42,490 nt of DNA from Candidatus Bathyarchaeota archaeon (GTDB taxonomy: Archaea > Thermoproteota > Bathyarchaeia > Bathyarchaeales > Bathycorpusculaceae), in NCBI GenBank assembly GCA_003133625.1, contig PKYH01000109.1, positions 1 through 42,490 of the forward strand, read 5' to 3'. The notes under the pieces are model-generated. The model searched no databases and was not told the DNA's origin. It saw only the letters and a program-made list of their open reading frames with translations. Below are positions 29,201 to 38,214 of the stretch, in pieces (position 1 is the first letter of the stretch; every line of letters begins with the position of its first letter). The translations under genes were made by a program, and so were the position numbers.

Positions 29201-29630
29201 TCGCCAAATAGCGTGTCCTATCGGCGTTAGTTTTTATTTTGACTTGAGCTATGCCTTGTATTGGCGCTGCAGTTAAGCCTTCAGTGAAAATTGCTAGGGC
29301 AGTTCGAATTGCCTGTTCAGCTGCTTTTTCAGGTTCCATGTGGCCAAATTTGCCGTAAACAATTTCTTCAGCTACTTTAAATGCTATTTCTTCTCTTTGC
29401 ATTTTAGTGCTTAATTCTCTAATGCTGAGTGCCACTTCTTTGGGTCCTACCAGCCCTTCTACTAAGTCAGCGATGTCTTGTGCAATAATGCATTCTGTTT
29501 TTAATGATGGGTCAAATCCTTTTGATCGGGCGCTGTCGCTTATGGCATACAATTGCTTTAGCTGATTTTCCATCGTCTCAACGTAGTTCTGATAACCCTT
29601 GCTGATATTCAAAGCGCAGCTCCACCTCAA
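26202..29630 (-). CDS. polC: DNA polymerase D large subunit (DP2)
   Basis: YFAGPIRSAGGTDQALTL, AKRRDCDGDEDAIMLALD, zinc ribbons; no intein evident. Confidence 0.95.
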   Translation of the reverse strand: MRWSCALNISKGYQNYVETMENQLKQLYAISDSARSKGFDPSLKTECIIAQDIADLVEGLVGPKEVALSIRELSTKMQREEIAFKVAEEIVYGKFGHMEPEKAAEQAIRTALAIFTEGLTAAPIQGIAQVKIKTNADRTRYLAIYFAGPIRSAGGTDQALTLVVGDFVRRQLGLDRYKPTDEEISRFIEELRLYERSVGRFQYHIPDDELKKALSLLPVEVTGTESDPVEVSSYRNLPRIETNRVRGGALRVVNDGIVGRAQKVLVIIEKLGFQGWDWLREFRKKSEKKSGGFMDDVIAGRPIFSFPSRRGGFRLRYGRSRNTGLSAVGIHPATMLVLDRFLAAGTQMRLELPGKGCVTVPVDSIEPPIVLLNDNSVVRVWLENFAEVKGKIQKILFLGDILISFGDFLYTSKGLSPSGYVEEWWVKDLQRALTEKFGGDLAKAAEAAQVSLGRLNSFLDDPFRNKPTAKEAILLSLHLGVPLHPNFTFFWTSLSSVQEVELLKKWLAASELTLEDGVVCRILGETNEAIIELLRKILVPHKLVGNKISLEGEDAVALAFCLGYGNTQMVESDQAATVLEAISLLSGVQVKDKAPTFVGARMGRPEKAKRREMKPLVHVLFPVSLAGGSHRDLLEAAKQGPVFVEIAKRKCPNCKTYTLRVKCSSCGCDTIAENSCPRCGRALKDNSCPTCKTDAVQYQRQPINFKELIDNACRSLGYPVPKLLRGVKGLTNQDKTPEIIEKGVLRAKYDLSVYKDGTIRFDATNAPLTHFTPAEVGVPVEKIRQLGYCYDIHGACLTDPNQVCELRVQDVVIPWRAGEYFIQIADFIDDLLTRVYKLPSYYNVKKPEDLVGHLILGLAPHTCACILGRIVGFTDRNVIYAHPIWHSAKRRDCDGDEDAIMLALDTLLNFSRVYLPAQIGGIMDAPLLLIPFVNTKEVQRQAHDFDVDATYPLEFYQKTLEKAEARPVSSIMDVISHRLGTEAQFEGFNYTTPVTNINLGNANSSYKEFKSMIDKLNMQLELDEKIDAVDVRRVALKVLTTHFIRDIAGNLRAFSTQAFRCKSCNKKFRRLPLKGKCPFCGGKLTLTVYRGGIEKYLVVAQQLVDKYGLPKYYTQRMDLIKEEIASMFDNKKPKQASLSDFT

Positions 29631-29700
29631 GATATAGAGTAATGGGTTATTTTGGCTTTCTAAAAACTAAATAGAAAAGTTAAGCATAGACTAGCAAACA

Positions 29701-30453
29701 TTAAACCTTAAGGCCCTTGATTGCTGCGATGATTTCAGAAACCCTTTGCTTGGCATCATTGGTCTCAGTGACGTTTCCAGTTACGATTATGTCTGCTCCT
29801 GCAGAGGCAGCAGCTATCGCTTGCTCTTTAGTTCTTATTCCCCCACCTACTATGAGGGGAATTTCAAGCAAATGTTTGACTACGAGGATCATTTCTGGGG
29901 GCACAGGATTTGCTGCTCCAGAACCTCCTTCAAGATAAATGAAGCGCATTCCAAGGTATTGGCCAGCAAGAGCGTGAGCGGCTGCTAATTCAGGTTTATT
30001 ATACGGTACTGAAATCGCTTTGCCTACTATGCCAGCAGTGCCGCCTTCGCCTACAATAATGTAGCCCATGGAAATGGGTTCTAAACCATACTTTTTAATG
30101 AGTGGCGCTCCAAGAATCTGGGCGCCTATAAGGAAGTAAGGATCAACCGAATTTAAAAGTGACATGAACCATATGGCGTCTGCGTGGCTGCTTATTCCAG
30201 TTATATTGTTTGGGAAAAGTATTGCGGGAATATTTACAGTGGACTTAATGGCTTTTACCACATCGTCAAGGTGAGCTTGAGAAACAAAAGTTGAGCCTCC
30301 AATCATAATGGCGGAGGTTCCGCTATTTTCAGAGTTTTCAGCAATACGCGAAGCATCTGAGGCTGATATTTTTTCTGGATCAACAAGAGTTATGTGGATT
30401 GAACCTTCGGTCTTTATTTTTTCGAGCAAGTACTTCTCGACAGGCCCTACCAT
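29701..30453 (-). CDS. geranylgeranylglyceryl phosphate synthase
   Basis: HITLVDPEK, IMIGGSTFVS, FIYLEGGSGAANPVP, LIVGGGIRTKEQA. Confidence 0.92.
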   Translation of the reverse strand: MVGPVEKYLLEKIKTEGSIHITLVDPEKISASDASRIAENSENSGTSAIMIGGSTFVSQAHLDDVVKAIKSTVNIPAILFPNNITGISSHADAIWFMSLLNSVDPYFLIGAQILGAPLIKKYGLEPISMGYIIVGEGGTAGIVGKAISVPYNKPELAAAHALAGQYLGMRFIYLEGGSGAANPVPPEMILVVKHLLEIPLIVGGGIRTKEQAIAAASAGADIIVTGNVTETNDAKQRVSEIIAAIKGLKV

Positions 30454-30469
30454 ACCAGCAATCCTTCAA

Positions 30470-30736
30470 TTACTCTTTTTTTACGTTTGTTACAGTTGCT
30501 CTTTTTGTGGAACCATAAACGCGGTCGGTGAGCATGCAGTAAACGTCAACTTCGCCTTGGGCAGGTTTAATTGGGAATTCTTCCTTAAGACCACAGCTAC
30601 TGCAACGTGCAACAGCGTGGCCGTCTTCTCTGAATACTTCAACCCTTACTGTTTCTTTTCCACATTTAGGGCAAGAGAAGAATTTAGGCAAACGCTTCTT
30701 AGGAATGTGAACCACTTTTTTCCTTCTTCGCCCCAA
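30470..30736 (-). CDS. Elf1-like zinc-ribbon transcription elongation factor
   Basis: MGRRRKKVVHIPKKRLPKFFSCPKCGKETVRVEV...ARCSSCGLKEEF. Confidence 0.8.
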   Translation of the reverse strand: MGRRRKKVVHIPKKRLPKFFSCPKCGKETVRVEVFREDGHAVARCSSCGLKEEFPIKPAQGEVDVYCMLTDRVYGSTKRATVTNVKKE

Positions 30737-30826
30737 TATAACAGCCTTCCAAATCGATGGTAATGCTCAATCAATATTTATGCTTGTCCTTAAATACTTG
30801 CCTACGAACCAAGAATATGAGGCTGC

Positions 30827-31678
30827 GTGAGCCAAGTGAAGTTAACTTCTTCCGTGTTAGACTTGGATTTTTCTGAGACCGAAAAAAGAATTTGCCGTTT
30901 CATTAAAGAGTACGTAGAAAATGCACAAGCAAAGGGCGTAGTTCTTGGACTTTCAGGAGGAATCGATAGTGGAACAATAGCGGCCCTTTCAAGTCTCTCA
31001 GTAGGCGGAGATCATGTTTTAGGGCTTATGCTTCCGGAAAAGGAAACGTTTAACCAAAAAGACATTGATGACGCTAGAATGGTTGCAGAAAAATTCAAAT
31101 TGGAAACACAAATCTGCGATATGTCAGCTGTTTTAGGATGCTTTTACAAGGCTATTCCTGTTTTTGATCCATCAGATAGACGTTGTAAAGGTAACATTAA
31201 AGCAAGAACTAGAATGATTTACCTTTACTACTACGCTAACAAACTTAACAGAATCGTATGCGGAAGCTCTGACAAATCAGAAACAATGATGGGCTACTTC
31301 ACAAAGTGGGGAGACGCTGCAGCAGACATAATGCCAATAATGGATTTATACAAAACGCAAGTTCGCAAACTCGCAATTCATTTAGGAATCCCACAAGAAC
31401 TTGCGCTAAAACCATCCACACCAGCGCTTTGGCCAAACCAAACTGCAGAAAACGAACTCGGCATCAAGTATGAAACCTTGGACCTCATTCTTTATGGGCT
31501 GGAGCGGTTTATGACTACTGAAGAGATTGCAAATCAACTAAGCATTCAGAAGTCTATTGTTGAAAAGGTAAAGACCAGATGGCTAGCAAATGAACACAAA
31601 AGAAAAATGCCAATAGCCCCAAAAATTGGATACAGAACCGTAGGAAACGATTTTAGGCTTCCAAGACATACTTATTGA
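30827..31678 (+). CDS. nadE: NAD+ synthetase
   Basis: VVLGLSGGIDSGTIAAL (PP-loop), CGSSDKSETMMGYFTKWGDAAADIMP; GTG start. Confidence 0.93.
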   Translation: MSQVKLTSSVLDLDFSETEKRICRFIKEYVENAQAKGVVLGLSGGIDSGTIAALSSLSVGGDHVLGLMLPEKETFNQKDIDDARMVAEKFKLETQICDMSAVLGCFYKAIPVFDPSDRRCKGNIKARTRMIYLYYYANKLNRIVCGSSDKSETMMGYFTKWGDAAADIMPIMDLYKTQVRKLAIHLGIPQELALKPSTPALWPNQTAENELGIKYETLDLILYGLERFMTTEEIANQLSIQKSIVEKVKTRWLANEHKRKMPIAPKIGYRTVGNDFRLPRHTY

Positions 31679-31681
31679 AAA

Positions 31682-32524
31682 GTGGAATACATGAAAGACA
31701 AAATTAAACTCGCACTTGCTCAGATAAGCAGCAAACGTGAAAACAAAAATGAGAATCTGCAGAAAATAGAAAAATTGACTTTTAAAGCCAAGGAGCAAGC
31801 GGCGGACCTAGTTATTTTCCCTGAGCTTTCGTTGACTGGTTACGTAGTCAGGGATCAAATCTATGAGTTGGCTGAAACAATACCTGGGCCAACAGTTGAG
31901 AAAGTAGAGGCATTAGCAAAGAAGACAGGGATGCATATTATTTTTGGGATGCCTGAGTTAAGCGAAAAAACCCAAGCAACAGTCTTTAACGCTGCAGTCT
32001 TAGTAGGACCTCAAGGTTTAATCGGTAAATATCGTAAAATGTATCCGCCAACTCACAGCGTATTCGAAGAGAAAAGATATTTCCGACTTGGCTATCAACC
32101 TGCTGCCTTCCAAACTGATTTGGGGAATATAGGTTTATGCATATGCTATGACGTTTTCTTTCCAGAAGTGCTTAGGCTTACACGATTGAAAGGTGCACAG
32201 CTGATAGTTTGCATATCTGCGTCGCCTGCTGTACGTAGGAGCTACTTTGAAATATTAACTGCTGCAAGAGCTTTAGAAAACACAGCTTTTCTTGCATACG
32301 TGAATCTTGTCGGCGTTGAGGATGGCTTGCAATTTTGGGGAGGAAGCAGGTTGGTTAGCCCTACTGGAGATGTTCTTGCAAAGGCAAAGTATGACGAAGA
32401 GGACTTTATCACCTGTGAAGTAGATTACAGCGACTTAAGAACTGCGGAGACCTTTATCCCTACCTTAAGGGATTTACGCCCTGAACTTTTTGATAAATTA
32501 AAAGAATACGCAGAGCTTCTCTGA
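31682..32524 (+). CDS. carbon-nitrogen hydrolase (nitrilase superfamily)
   Basis: E-K-C triad contexts LVIFPELSLTGY, GKYRKMYPPT, GLCICYDVFFPE. Confidence 0.9.
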   Translation: MEYMKDKIKLALAQISSKRENKNENLQKIEKLTFKAKEQAADLVIFPELSLTGYVVRDQIYELAETIPGPTVEKVEALAKKTGMHIIFGMPELSEKTQATVFNAAVLVGPQGLIGKYRKMYPPTHSVFEEKRYFRLGYQPAAFQTDLGNIGLCICYDVFFPEVLRLTRLKGAQLIVCISASPAVRRSYFEILTAARALENTAFLAYVNLVGVEDGLQFWGGSRLVSPTGDVLAKAKYDEEDFITCEVDYSDLRTAETFIPTLRDLRPELFDKLKEYAELL

Positions 32525-32559
32525 ACAGGCATATAGAAGCTGCAACCATTTAGGAAGAT

Positions 32560-32690
32560 AGTGATAATTACAAATCACAAACACATCACAATCCTGTGAC
32601 GTCAAGTGATTTTAGGGATAAACCACCGTGATCTTAACGTGATAGGTGACATCACGGACGTTTTCACAATCACACTCGTTATGGCATAAG
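32560..32690. repeat. cluster of GTGAT/ATCAC motifs in intergenic DNA
   Basis: gtgataattacaaatcacaaacacatcacaatcctgtgacgtcaagtgat...accgtgatcttaacgtgataggtgacatcacgg...cacaatcacac. Confidence 0.6.
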
Positions 32691-33027
32691 AAAAAGTTAC
32701 GGGAAGCTTGGAAAAGAAGGAGTGGCAAAAAGTTATTTGTATTGCTTGTAATTTATCAAAAAAGGAGGAGATAGCCTAGTAAGCATTTTCCGAAGGTGCA
32801 ATTTTATATAAAGTTCAGAAGAAAGTGTGTGCGGAATAATCAATAATTTAGGCTTTTATGTGTTAACTATACTCAATTTTCCTCTAAATCACAAAAGGCA
32901 TTTGTTTTTGCTTTATTTTCCTGTTTCGCCGCTTTTTTGGCTGTATAAATAGCAAGCTAATAGTATTTTTCGTTTGGATAAAACTTAAAAGGCTGACTCA
33001 GTATACAAAAGTGTATCCATTTGAATC

Positions 33028-33525
33028 ATGGAAGGAGAGAGCGATTTGAAGCTTAAAGACGGCGTTCAAGCATGGTTAAACGGAGCATTAAATGACCCAA
33101 TAGTGAAAATACTCGCTAAAAACAGTCAATTAACGAAAACCCAGCTTGAAACACTGCTAATAGACGTTTTGGCTGAAAATATTTCAGGCAAACAGTTAAA
33201 ATACGATGAAAAAGCCGCATTAAGGCTAACTAAGGCTAAAATAAGCCGTGGATCCTTTAATAGGACGTTAAAGCAGTCCAAAGAAAACGTCATAAAATCG
33301 ATTTATACAGTGCTACTTTTAGGGTATTTAGGGGTGTTTGATAGCACAACTCTTGACCCGTATCTCGAAATAGCCAATAAACTGCACGAATATGTCGATG
33401 CACACCAAGACATACCTGACAAGGAAGAGGAACTAAAAGACCACCTAAAAGTCATAGAAATCATACGTGAAGAGCTTGAAACAAGCCTAAAACGGCTTTC
33501 TAGTCCATCAGAAGAGCCCTTGTGA
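33028..33525 (+). CDS. hypothetical alpha-helical protein
   Basis: 165-aa ORF with coding-like composition between the two GTGAT clusters. Confidence 0.7.
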   Translation: MEGESDLKLKDGVQAWLNGALNDPIVKILAKNSQLTKTQLETLLIDVLAENISGKQLKYDEKAALRLTKAKISRGSFNRTLKQSKENVIKSIYTVLLLGYLGVFDSTTLDPYLEIANKLHEYVDAHQDIPDKEEELKDHLKVIEIIREELETSLKRLSSPSEEPL

Positions 33526-33533
33526 CGTCACAA
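33520..33533. promoter_or_regulatory. perfect 14-bp palindrome TTGTGACGTCACAA, probable operator
   Basis: Exact self-complementarity; overlaps the stop codon of the preceding gene; related half-site at about 32593. Confidence 0.6.
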
Positions 33534-33682
33534 ATCACAGGATAAAGCAACAATTTTTAACTGAAAATAGGACGCTAAAGGACTCATATCACAAGTGCAA
33601 ATATCAAGCTTTAAATGGCAAAATAGGCTTAAATTAGAGGGCTTTATCAGGGTTCAGGATAGGCAACAGGCAAAAGAAATTA

Positions 33683-33764
33683 TTGTGATGTGTGATATCA
33701 TAGTGAACATGCGTAAATATCACCGCAAACCTTAAAAAGTCCATGGTAAACTGTGATGTGTGAT
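33683..33764. repeat. two direct copies of TGTGATGTGTGAT
   Basis: Copies at 33684-33696 and 33752-33764 upstream of the 33840 ORF. Confidence 0.65.
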
Positions 33765-33839
33765 GCAACCGATTAAATCACGCTTAAATCACAGGGGTGG
33801 AAAAGCACGGTTGACTTTGCACCGGTACTCTTAGGCGTT

Positions 33840-34523
33840 TTGCTGGCTACGACAGTAGCAGCATCAGTCGAGTATTATAGGCAAATACGTAAGGCACAAA
33901 AAGAATACGAGAAAGCCAAAGATGTTATCGAAGATATTGTACTCAGTTTTAATCGAGAACTCAAGCGTGAAGCCGACAGATTAGAATTAATCGCATACAA
34001 AGTGGAGGGAAACTCAGCTAAAGCTGATACAAGCCTTAGAAAGATAGACAATGTGGAAAAGAAGATGGCGCCCTTAGAGAATCAATTCGGAGCTGTTTCA
34101 CAAAACAACGCCAACATTCTATCAGGATTAACAGGTTTGGAATCGAAAATCAAAGACATCGAAGCGTCTCAGGAGACGTTAAGGCTAAAAATTGCAGGTT
34201 TCGAAGAACAAATCCAAAAGTTTACAGTTGCTCCCGAAATTAAAAGCGAACCCGTTGTACCCATCAGACGTGACAAAGCAATGGCTGCATTAACAGATAC
34301 AGAAATCGCAGTGCTGGAAATGTTGTCTTCAGAAGGCCCCAAGACAGCGCCGAAAATCAAAGACAGAGTACAACTTAGCAGAGAACACACAGCAAGACTA
34401 ATGAAGAAACTCTATGAAGAAGGCTATCTAGAAAGGGAAGTAGGCAAAATACCATTCAGATACAGTATCAAAAAAGAGATGGAAAAACTACTAAAGAAAA
34501 CCGAAAACAGCCAACAAACTTAA
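33840..34523 (+). CDS. membrane-anchored coiled-coil protein with C-terminal winged helix
   Basis: Upstream in-frame VDFAPVLLGVLLATTVAASVEYYRQ implies a longer N-terminal TM with uncertain start; coiled coil; LTDTEIAVLEMLSSEGPKTAPKIKDRVQLSREHTARLMKKLYEEGYLER. Confidence 0.75.
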   Translation: MLATTVAASVEYYRQIRKAQKEYEKAKDVIEDIVLSFNRELKREADRLELIAYKVEGNSAKADTSLRKIDNVEKKMAPLENQFGAVSQNNANILSGLTGLESKIKDIEASQETLRLKIAGFEEQIQKFTVAPEIKSEPVVPIRRDKAMAALTDTEIAVLEMLSSEGPKTAPKIKDRVQLSREHTARLMKKLYEEGYLEREVGKIPFRYSIKKEMEKLLKKTENSQQT

Positions 34524-34525
34524 GT

Positions 34526-36072
34526 CTACAAAGAAGGCGTCTCTTGCCCACTCAACCGTTTAAGACGCTCATCCATCTGCGTAAGTTTCGGTGAATCAGG
34601 AAGCCCATAGTCAACCCTGTTATGCTTGTCTAGGTACTCTGGATAATGCGTTACCTTGATTGGAACAGCAAACTTGATCTTTGGCTCTGAAATGAGCAAA
34701 GCTTCGCCGACATCAAGCATTTTTATTTCTGTTTCACTGTACTCCATGTACGGGTATTTTCAGTCAAGTAAAGTCTATCCTTCTTCAACTCCGTTTTCAT
34801 TATCACTTTAGTCCACAATTCAGCAAACACGTCAAAGTTAATCCTTGAAGGCCTTGGAGTTACAGCGTTAAGCCCAACCCTATACTTGCGGTATGTAAGG
34901 GCAATGTCAGAAAAAATTGTCCGTGGCTTATTCGGATCAAGAAACTCGTGTGCTTCCTCAAGGGTTATTAGCAACGTAGGAAGCTTTCGCCATTCCTCAA
35001 AGTTATCTTCCCACATACGCTTAAAATGTTCAGGTACTGCTGATGCAGATAAACAAACGATTCGGTTTTGATCTTCCGAACGAAGCCCGGAAATGTCGAT
35101 TAAGCAGGTTATGCCTTTGCATATATTCTGAAGGACACTTTCAACAAAACTGTAATTAGAAGCTGGGAATAGGTCACTTGATAGGGACGAGAGCTTTTGC
35201 ATTAACGCTTCAACAACAACTTTTTGCGCTCGGACACCGACGTTTCCCTCATTATGATACAGTTCTCTGGCACTTTGAATCCAGTCAGCTCCAAAATGCC
35301 TATACAAGGCCCATGCAAGCCGTTTTTGTGGAGGTTGAATATCAGGGAATATAGTTTCGAGTTTGCCAGGGAGTATAGTGCTTAAGCCTACAGCCATTTT
35401 TCCATCCTGAGCTGAGTAGAATTGGACTTTGCTGTGGAATAATGGGTGATCTTTTAGACCTCTTTGTGTTTTAATTTCTTTTCCCTCTAGAAGTTGCCCG
35501 GCAAAGTCGTAAATTAGAGCCACAGTTCTTGGACTGTTATCGATTAGTTGAGCATTTATGATTAATTCGGTGTTTGTTTTTCCAGAGCCGGTCATGCCGA
35601 ACATGCCCATCATTCTGGGTATAGCTTCAATGTTTATGCCTACTGAGCTTAGGATGTGGTCTTCTGAACGCAAGCACCCAATTTCAAGTTCGCCTGAGAG
35701 CTTTAATATAGAGCAGTCTTCGTCTGTTGCAGCATATACTCTGTCACGGTAGTTTGGGTTAAATGTTGGTGAATGCAGTGTATCGCCTCTTTTTTCTAAA
35801 AACAGGATCGCTTCCACACTTCTGTAAGCTGAATATGGTCCAAATGCCTCTTTGCCTTCTGCCTCACGCAACTGTTCTATTGTTTCAAGGGTTGAACTGC
35901 TTTCAGAATTAACGACCCGGGCATAAAAGTTTCTTTCGCCAGAGTCAATGCGCACTATTTGACCAAACGATAATCCGATGTTTTTGCTGACTAGAAATGA
36001 AACTGAATCGCCCTTTGTTCCGCAAACAAATCCTATTGAATCAGTATTGGTCATCCTTCCACTCCCATTCAA
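34526..36072 (-). CDS. herA: HerA-like DNA-translocating ATPase, frame-disrupted near the C-terminus
   Basis: MMGMFGMTGSGKTNTELIINAQL (Walker A), LITLEEAHEFL (Walker B); the ORF at 34526-34747 supplies the expected C-terminal IKMLDVGEALLISEPKIKFAVPIKV in the -1 frame. Confidence 0.8.
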
Positions 36073-37060
36073 ACGCGTGTTTTACTCCATGAATCTCATC
36101 TGCAAAACTGCATGAACGCTCTTCTCTTCTCAGAGCTTCAAGCAACCCTACTTCATTTAGTTTATCTTCAATCTTGTCGTAATAAGAAAACAGCATAGAA
36201 TTTGAAGGGGCCGAGAATTCGTGTGCCAAGTAGAGGCTTATTGGATAACCTATACACCGAGGATCCTCGCAGACGCTGGTTAAGGGTGAAAGTAACTCAG
36301 CAATATCTTGTTGGGTAAGGTAATCCATTATATCGCAACGGAAAACATGCTGGCTTTCAGCGCATAGCTTTACAATAGCGATATCTCCATACAAGCTTCT
36401 GTCTTTGTCTGCCTTCCGCACGGGATAATAAACCCAGATTGGATGAGAGGTCATGGTGTACGTAGTAGCGACTAAGTCTCTGCCTTTCTCATCATGCATT
36501 GAAGGAGAATTCTTGCTTATCGCTAAAAGTCTAACACCATTTTTCTCGCATTCCTCATAAAGAGATACTCTAAACTTTCGTTCACCACCAAAGTAGCCAC
36601 CACCATCTAGAAGAAGGTACATACTACGTACATCCCCATGTACGTGGTAAGGCTTACTTAGTTGTTCTTTAAGCATTTGTAGAGCAACTTGGCTTTCTAA
36701 TTCAATCCTAAAGTCCTGCAGGTAACTCCTACGTACATGCGAGTCTCCTACAACAGTGCAAATTCTCTCTGAATAGCTCCAATCAACTGTGCGCTCTCTA
36801 ACTGAAGCATATGAGGCACGCATTAAATATATGCCCCAATTATTTGCTCGCTTTAAAGTACGGGTAGAACAGTCAATAGCAATAAAACTGCCCATGTACG
36901 TAGTAACTTTCTTCAGAGGCCTCATTAGAGAAGCATCAGGTTTTACCGTTATTAATGGTTCTTCTTTTACTTGACTTCCAAGAGCTATTCTGCCTTTATC
37001 AATATAGAATTTAAGTTTATGTTCCATTTCAGCGAAGTCTACTTCAATACTCTTATCCAA
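36041..37060 (-). CDS. nurA: NurA-like nuclease
   Basis: GSFIAIDCSTRTL and MYLLLDGGGYFGG acidic motifs; overlaps herA by 32 bp. Confidence 0.7.
   Translation of the reverse strand: MDKSIEVDFAEMEHKLKFYIDKGRIALGSQVKEEPLITVKPDASLMRPLKKVTTYMGSFIAIDCSTRTLKRANNWGIYLMRASYASVRERTVDWSYSERICTVVGDSHVRRSYLQDFRIELESQVALQMLKEQLSKPYHVHGDVRSMYLLLDGGGYFGGERKFRVSLYEECEKNGVRLLAISKNSPSMHDEKGRDLVATTYTMTSHPIWVYYPVRKADKDRSLYGDIAIVKLCAESQHVFRCDIMDYLTQQDIAELLSPLTSVCEDPRCIGYPISLYLAHEFSAPSNSMLFSYYDKIEDKLNEVGLLEALRREERSCSFADEIHGVKHAFEWEWKDDQY
36456..36905. repeat. five dispersed copies of a 12-bp motif ATGTACGTAGTA (at most 1 mismatch) in both orientations
   Basis: 36456-36467(+), 36622-36633(-), 36638-36649(+), 36727-36738(-), 36894-36905(+). 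Confidence 0.8.
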
Positions 37061-37144
37061 GTGTACACTACCTAAGCGCTCGCGGAATTAATCCTTAGTC
37101 ATACTAAATTTAGTTTTATGCTTTGCGTCACTTAGCTGCTCAAG

Positions 37145-37582
37145 TTACTTTATGCGTTGCTTTATAGTCGCTTGAGAAATGTTTGCAGTTTTATACTTCA
37201 AATTGTTTTGTCCACCAATCCTTAAAAGCATACCTTTGCCTGCCATCCTTGAAAGATAAGTGGAAACTGTACTAAGGCTAATTGGCTCTTTAAGTTCCTG
37301 CTCATAAATCGACTGAATATCCTTTGAAGAAAACCAAATTAACGGAAAACTTCTCTGAATCACTAACTGAACTTTTTCAAAGCGCGAAAGGACGCGATTT
37401 GGTAAAGAAGCCCCTGTACCTAAAGTTGGACCCTCACCCGGTACACCACCTAACAATTCTACAAGATCCAAGAGGCGTAGAGCTTTATCACGGGTTACCT
37501 GACCCTCAAAAGCAATAGTATATCGATTACCATCGCTATCGAACAGCTCAACGCGTATTTTACGAGCTGGCATTAGGTGCAC
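37145..37582 (-). CDS. winged-helix regulator
   Basis: FPLIWFSSKDIQSIYEQELKEPISLSTVSTYLSRMAGKGMLLRIG. Confidence 0.65.
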   Translation of the reverse strand: MHLMPARKIRVELFDSDGNRYTIAFEGQVTRDKALRLLDLVELLGGVPGEGPTLGTGASLPNRVLSRFEKVQLVIQRSFPLIWFSSKDIQSIYEQELKEPISLSTVSTYLSRMAGKGMLLRIGGQNNLKYKTANISQATIKQRIK

Positions 37583-37770
37583 ACCTCAAGGGTTGTTCAC
37601 AAGCTTTACACTTCACAACTTATAGCTGTTATGGTGAAACAAAGGAATTAAAAAAGGCAATATCAAGCTTGTAAATTAAAAAACGATTAAAAACACAGTT
37701 TATTTACAATAACCAGCTTCACGCTAAAGTGAAACAGCTAAAAAAATTTAGTTATGGCTTTGTTTTACTT

Positions 37771-37794
37771 TTCCAGTAGAAGTGAAGGGGTGCC
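37771..37794 (+). promoter_or_regulatory. origin recognition box (ORB)-like motif 1
   Basis: TTCCAGTAGAAGTGAAGGGGTGCC matches the archaeal ORB layout TTCCAGTGGAAAC...GGGGT. Confidence 0.75.
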
Positions 37795-38027
37795 TTATTC
37801 ACAGGGAAAGGACAGGAAAAGGGTAATTTATATGAAAAGAGACTTGAGAAAGCAACAATTTTAATGCTATTTCACACGGATTCACAGTTTTGTGAACTTA
37901 AAATAGGAAAGCTTTAGCGTGAAATTCTGAAAATATACTTTGCTCAGAATTTAATTAGGTTACGGGTTAAAACAACTTAACTACCGCTTTTAAAAAGTTA
38001 ATTTACCATGGGAAAAATACTTGGAGG

Positions 38028-38051
38028 GGCACCCCTATGTTTCCTCTCGAA
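38028..38051 (-). promoter_or_regulatory. ORB-like motif 2, inverted
   Basis: Minus strand TTCGAGAGGAAACATAGGGGTGCC. Confidence 0.65.
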
Positions 38052-38097
38052 GTCTTCAGGCTAAAAAGAAGCTAGGAAAGCTTGAAAAAATATTTGC

Positions 38098-38214
38098 AAG
38101 CTGTTTATCTAAAATCTTTGATAGTAATTATTAATATATAAAATTACTTCTTACCTATCAGAGTATATTTACATTAATATAATTAAAGTCGTTTTCTCCT
38201 TAATAAGATTTTTT
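38098..38214. other. AT-rich duplex unwinding element candidate of oriC
   Basis: Long A/T tract (ttgatagtaattattaatatataaaattac...attaatataattaaag...) between inverted ORB-like motifs. Confidence 0.65.

Noticed and set aside
26202-29630. Intein in PolD large subunit
   Set aside because: Length (1142 aa) and uninterrupted KRRDCDGDEDAI motif fit an intein-free DP2
30308-30763. 151-aa plus-strand ORF
   Set aside because: Antisense to GGGP synthase and the Elf1-like gene
34526-34760. Programmed frameshift in herA
   Set aside because: The A4 context lacks an X_XXY_YYZ heptamer in phase; an indel or sequencing error is simpler, so reported only as a frame disruption
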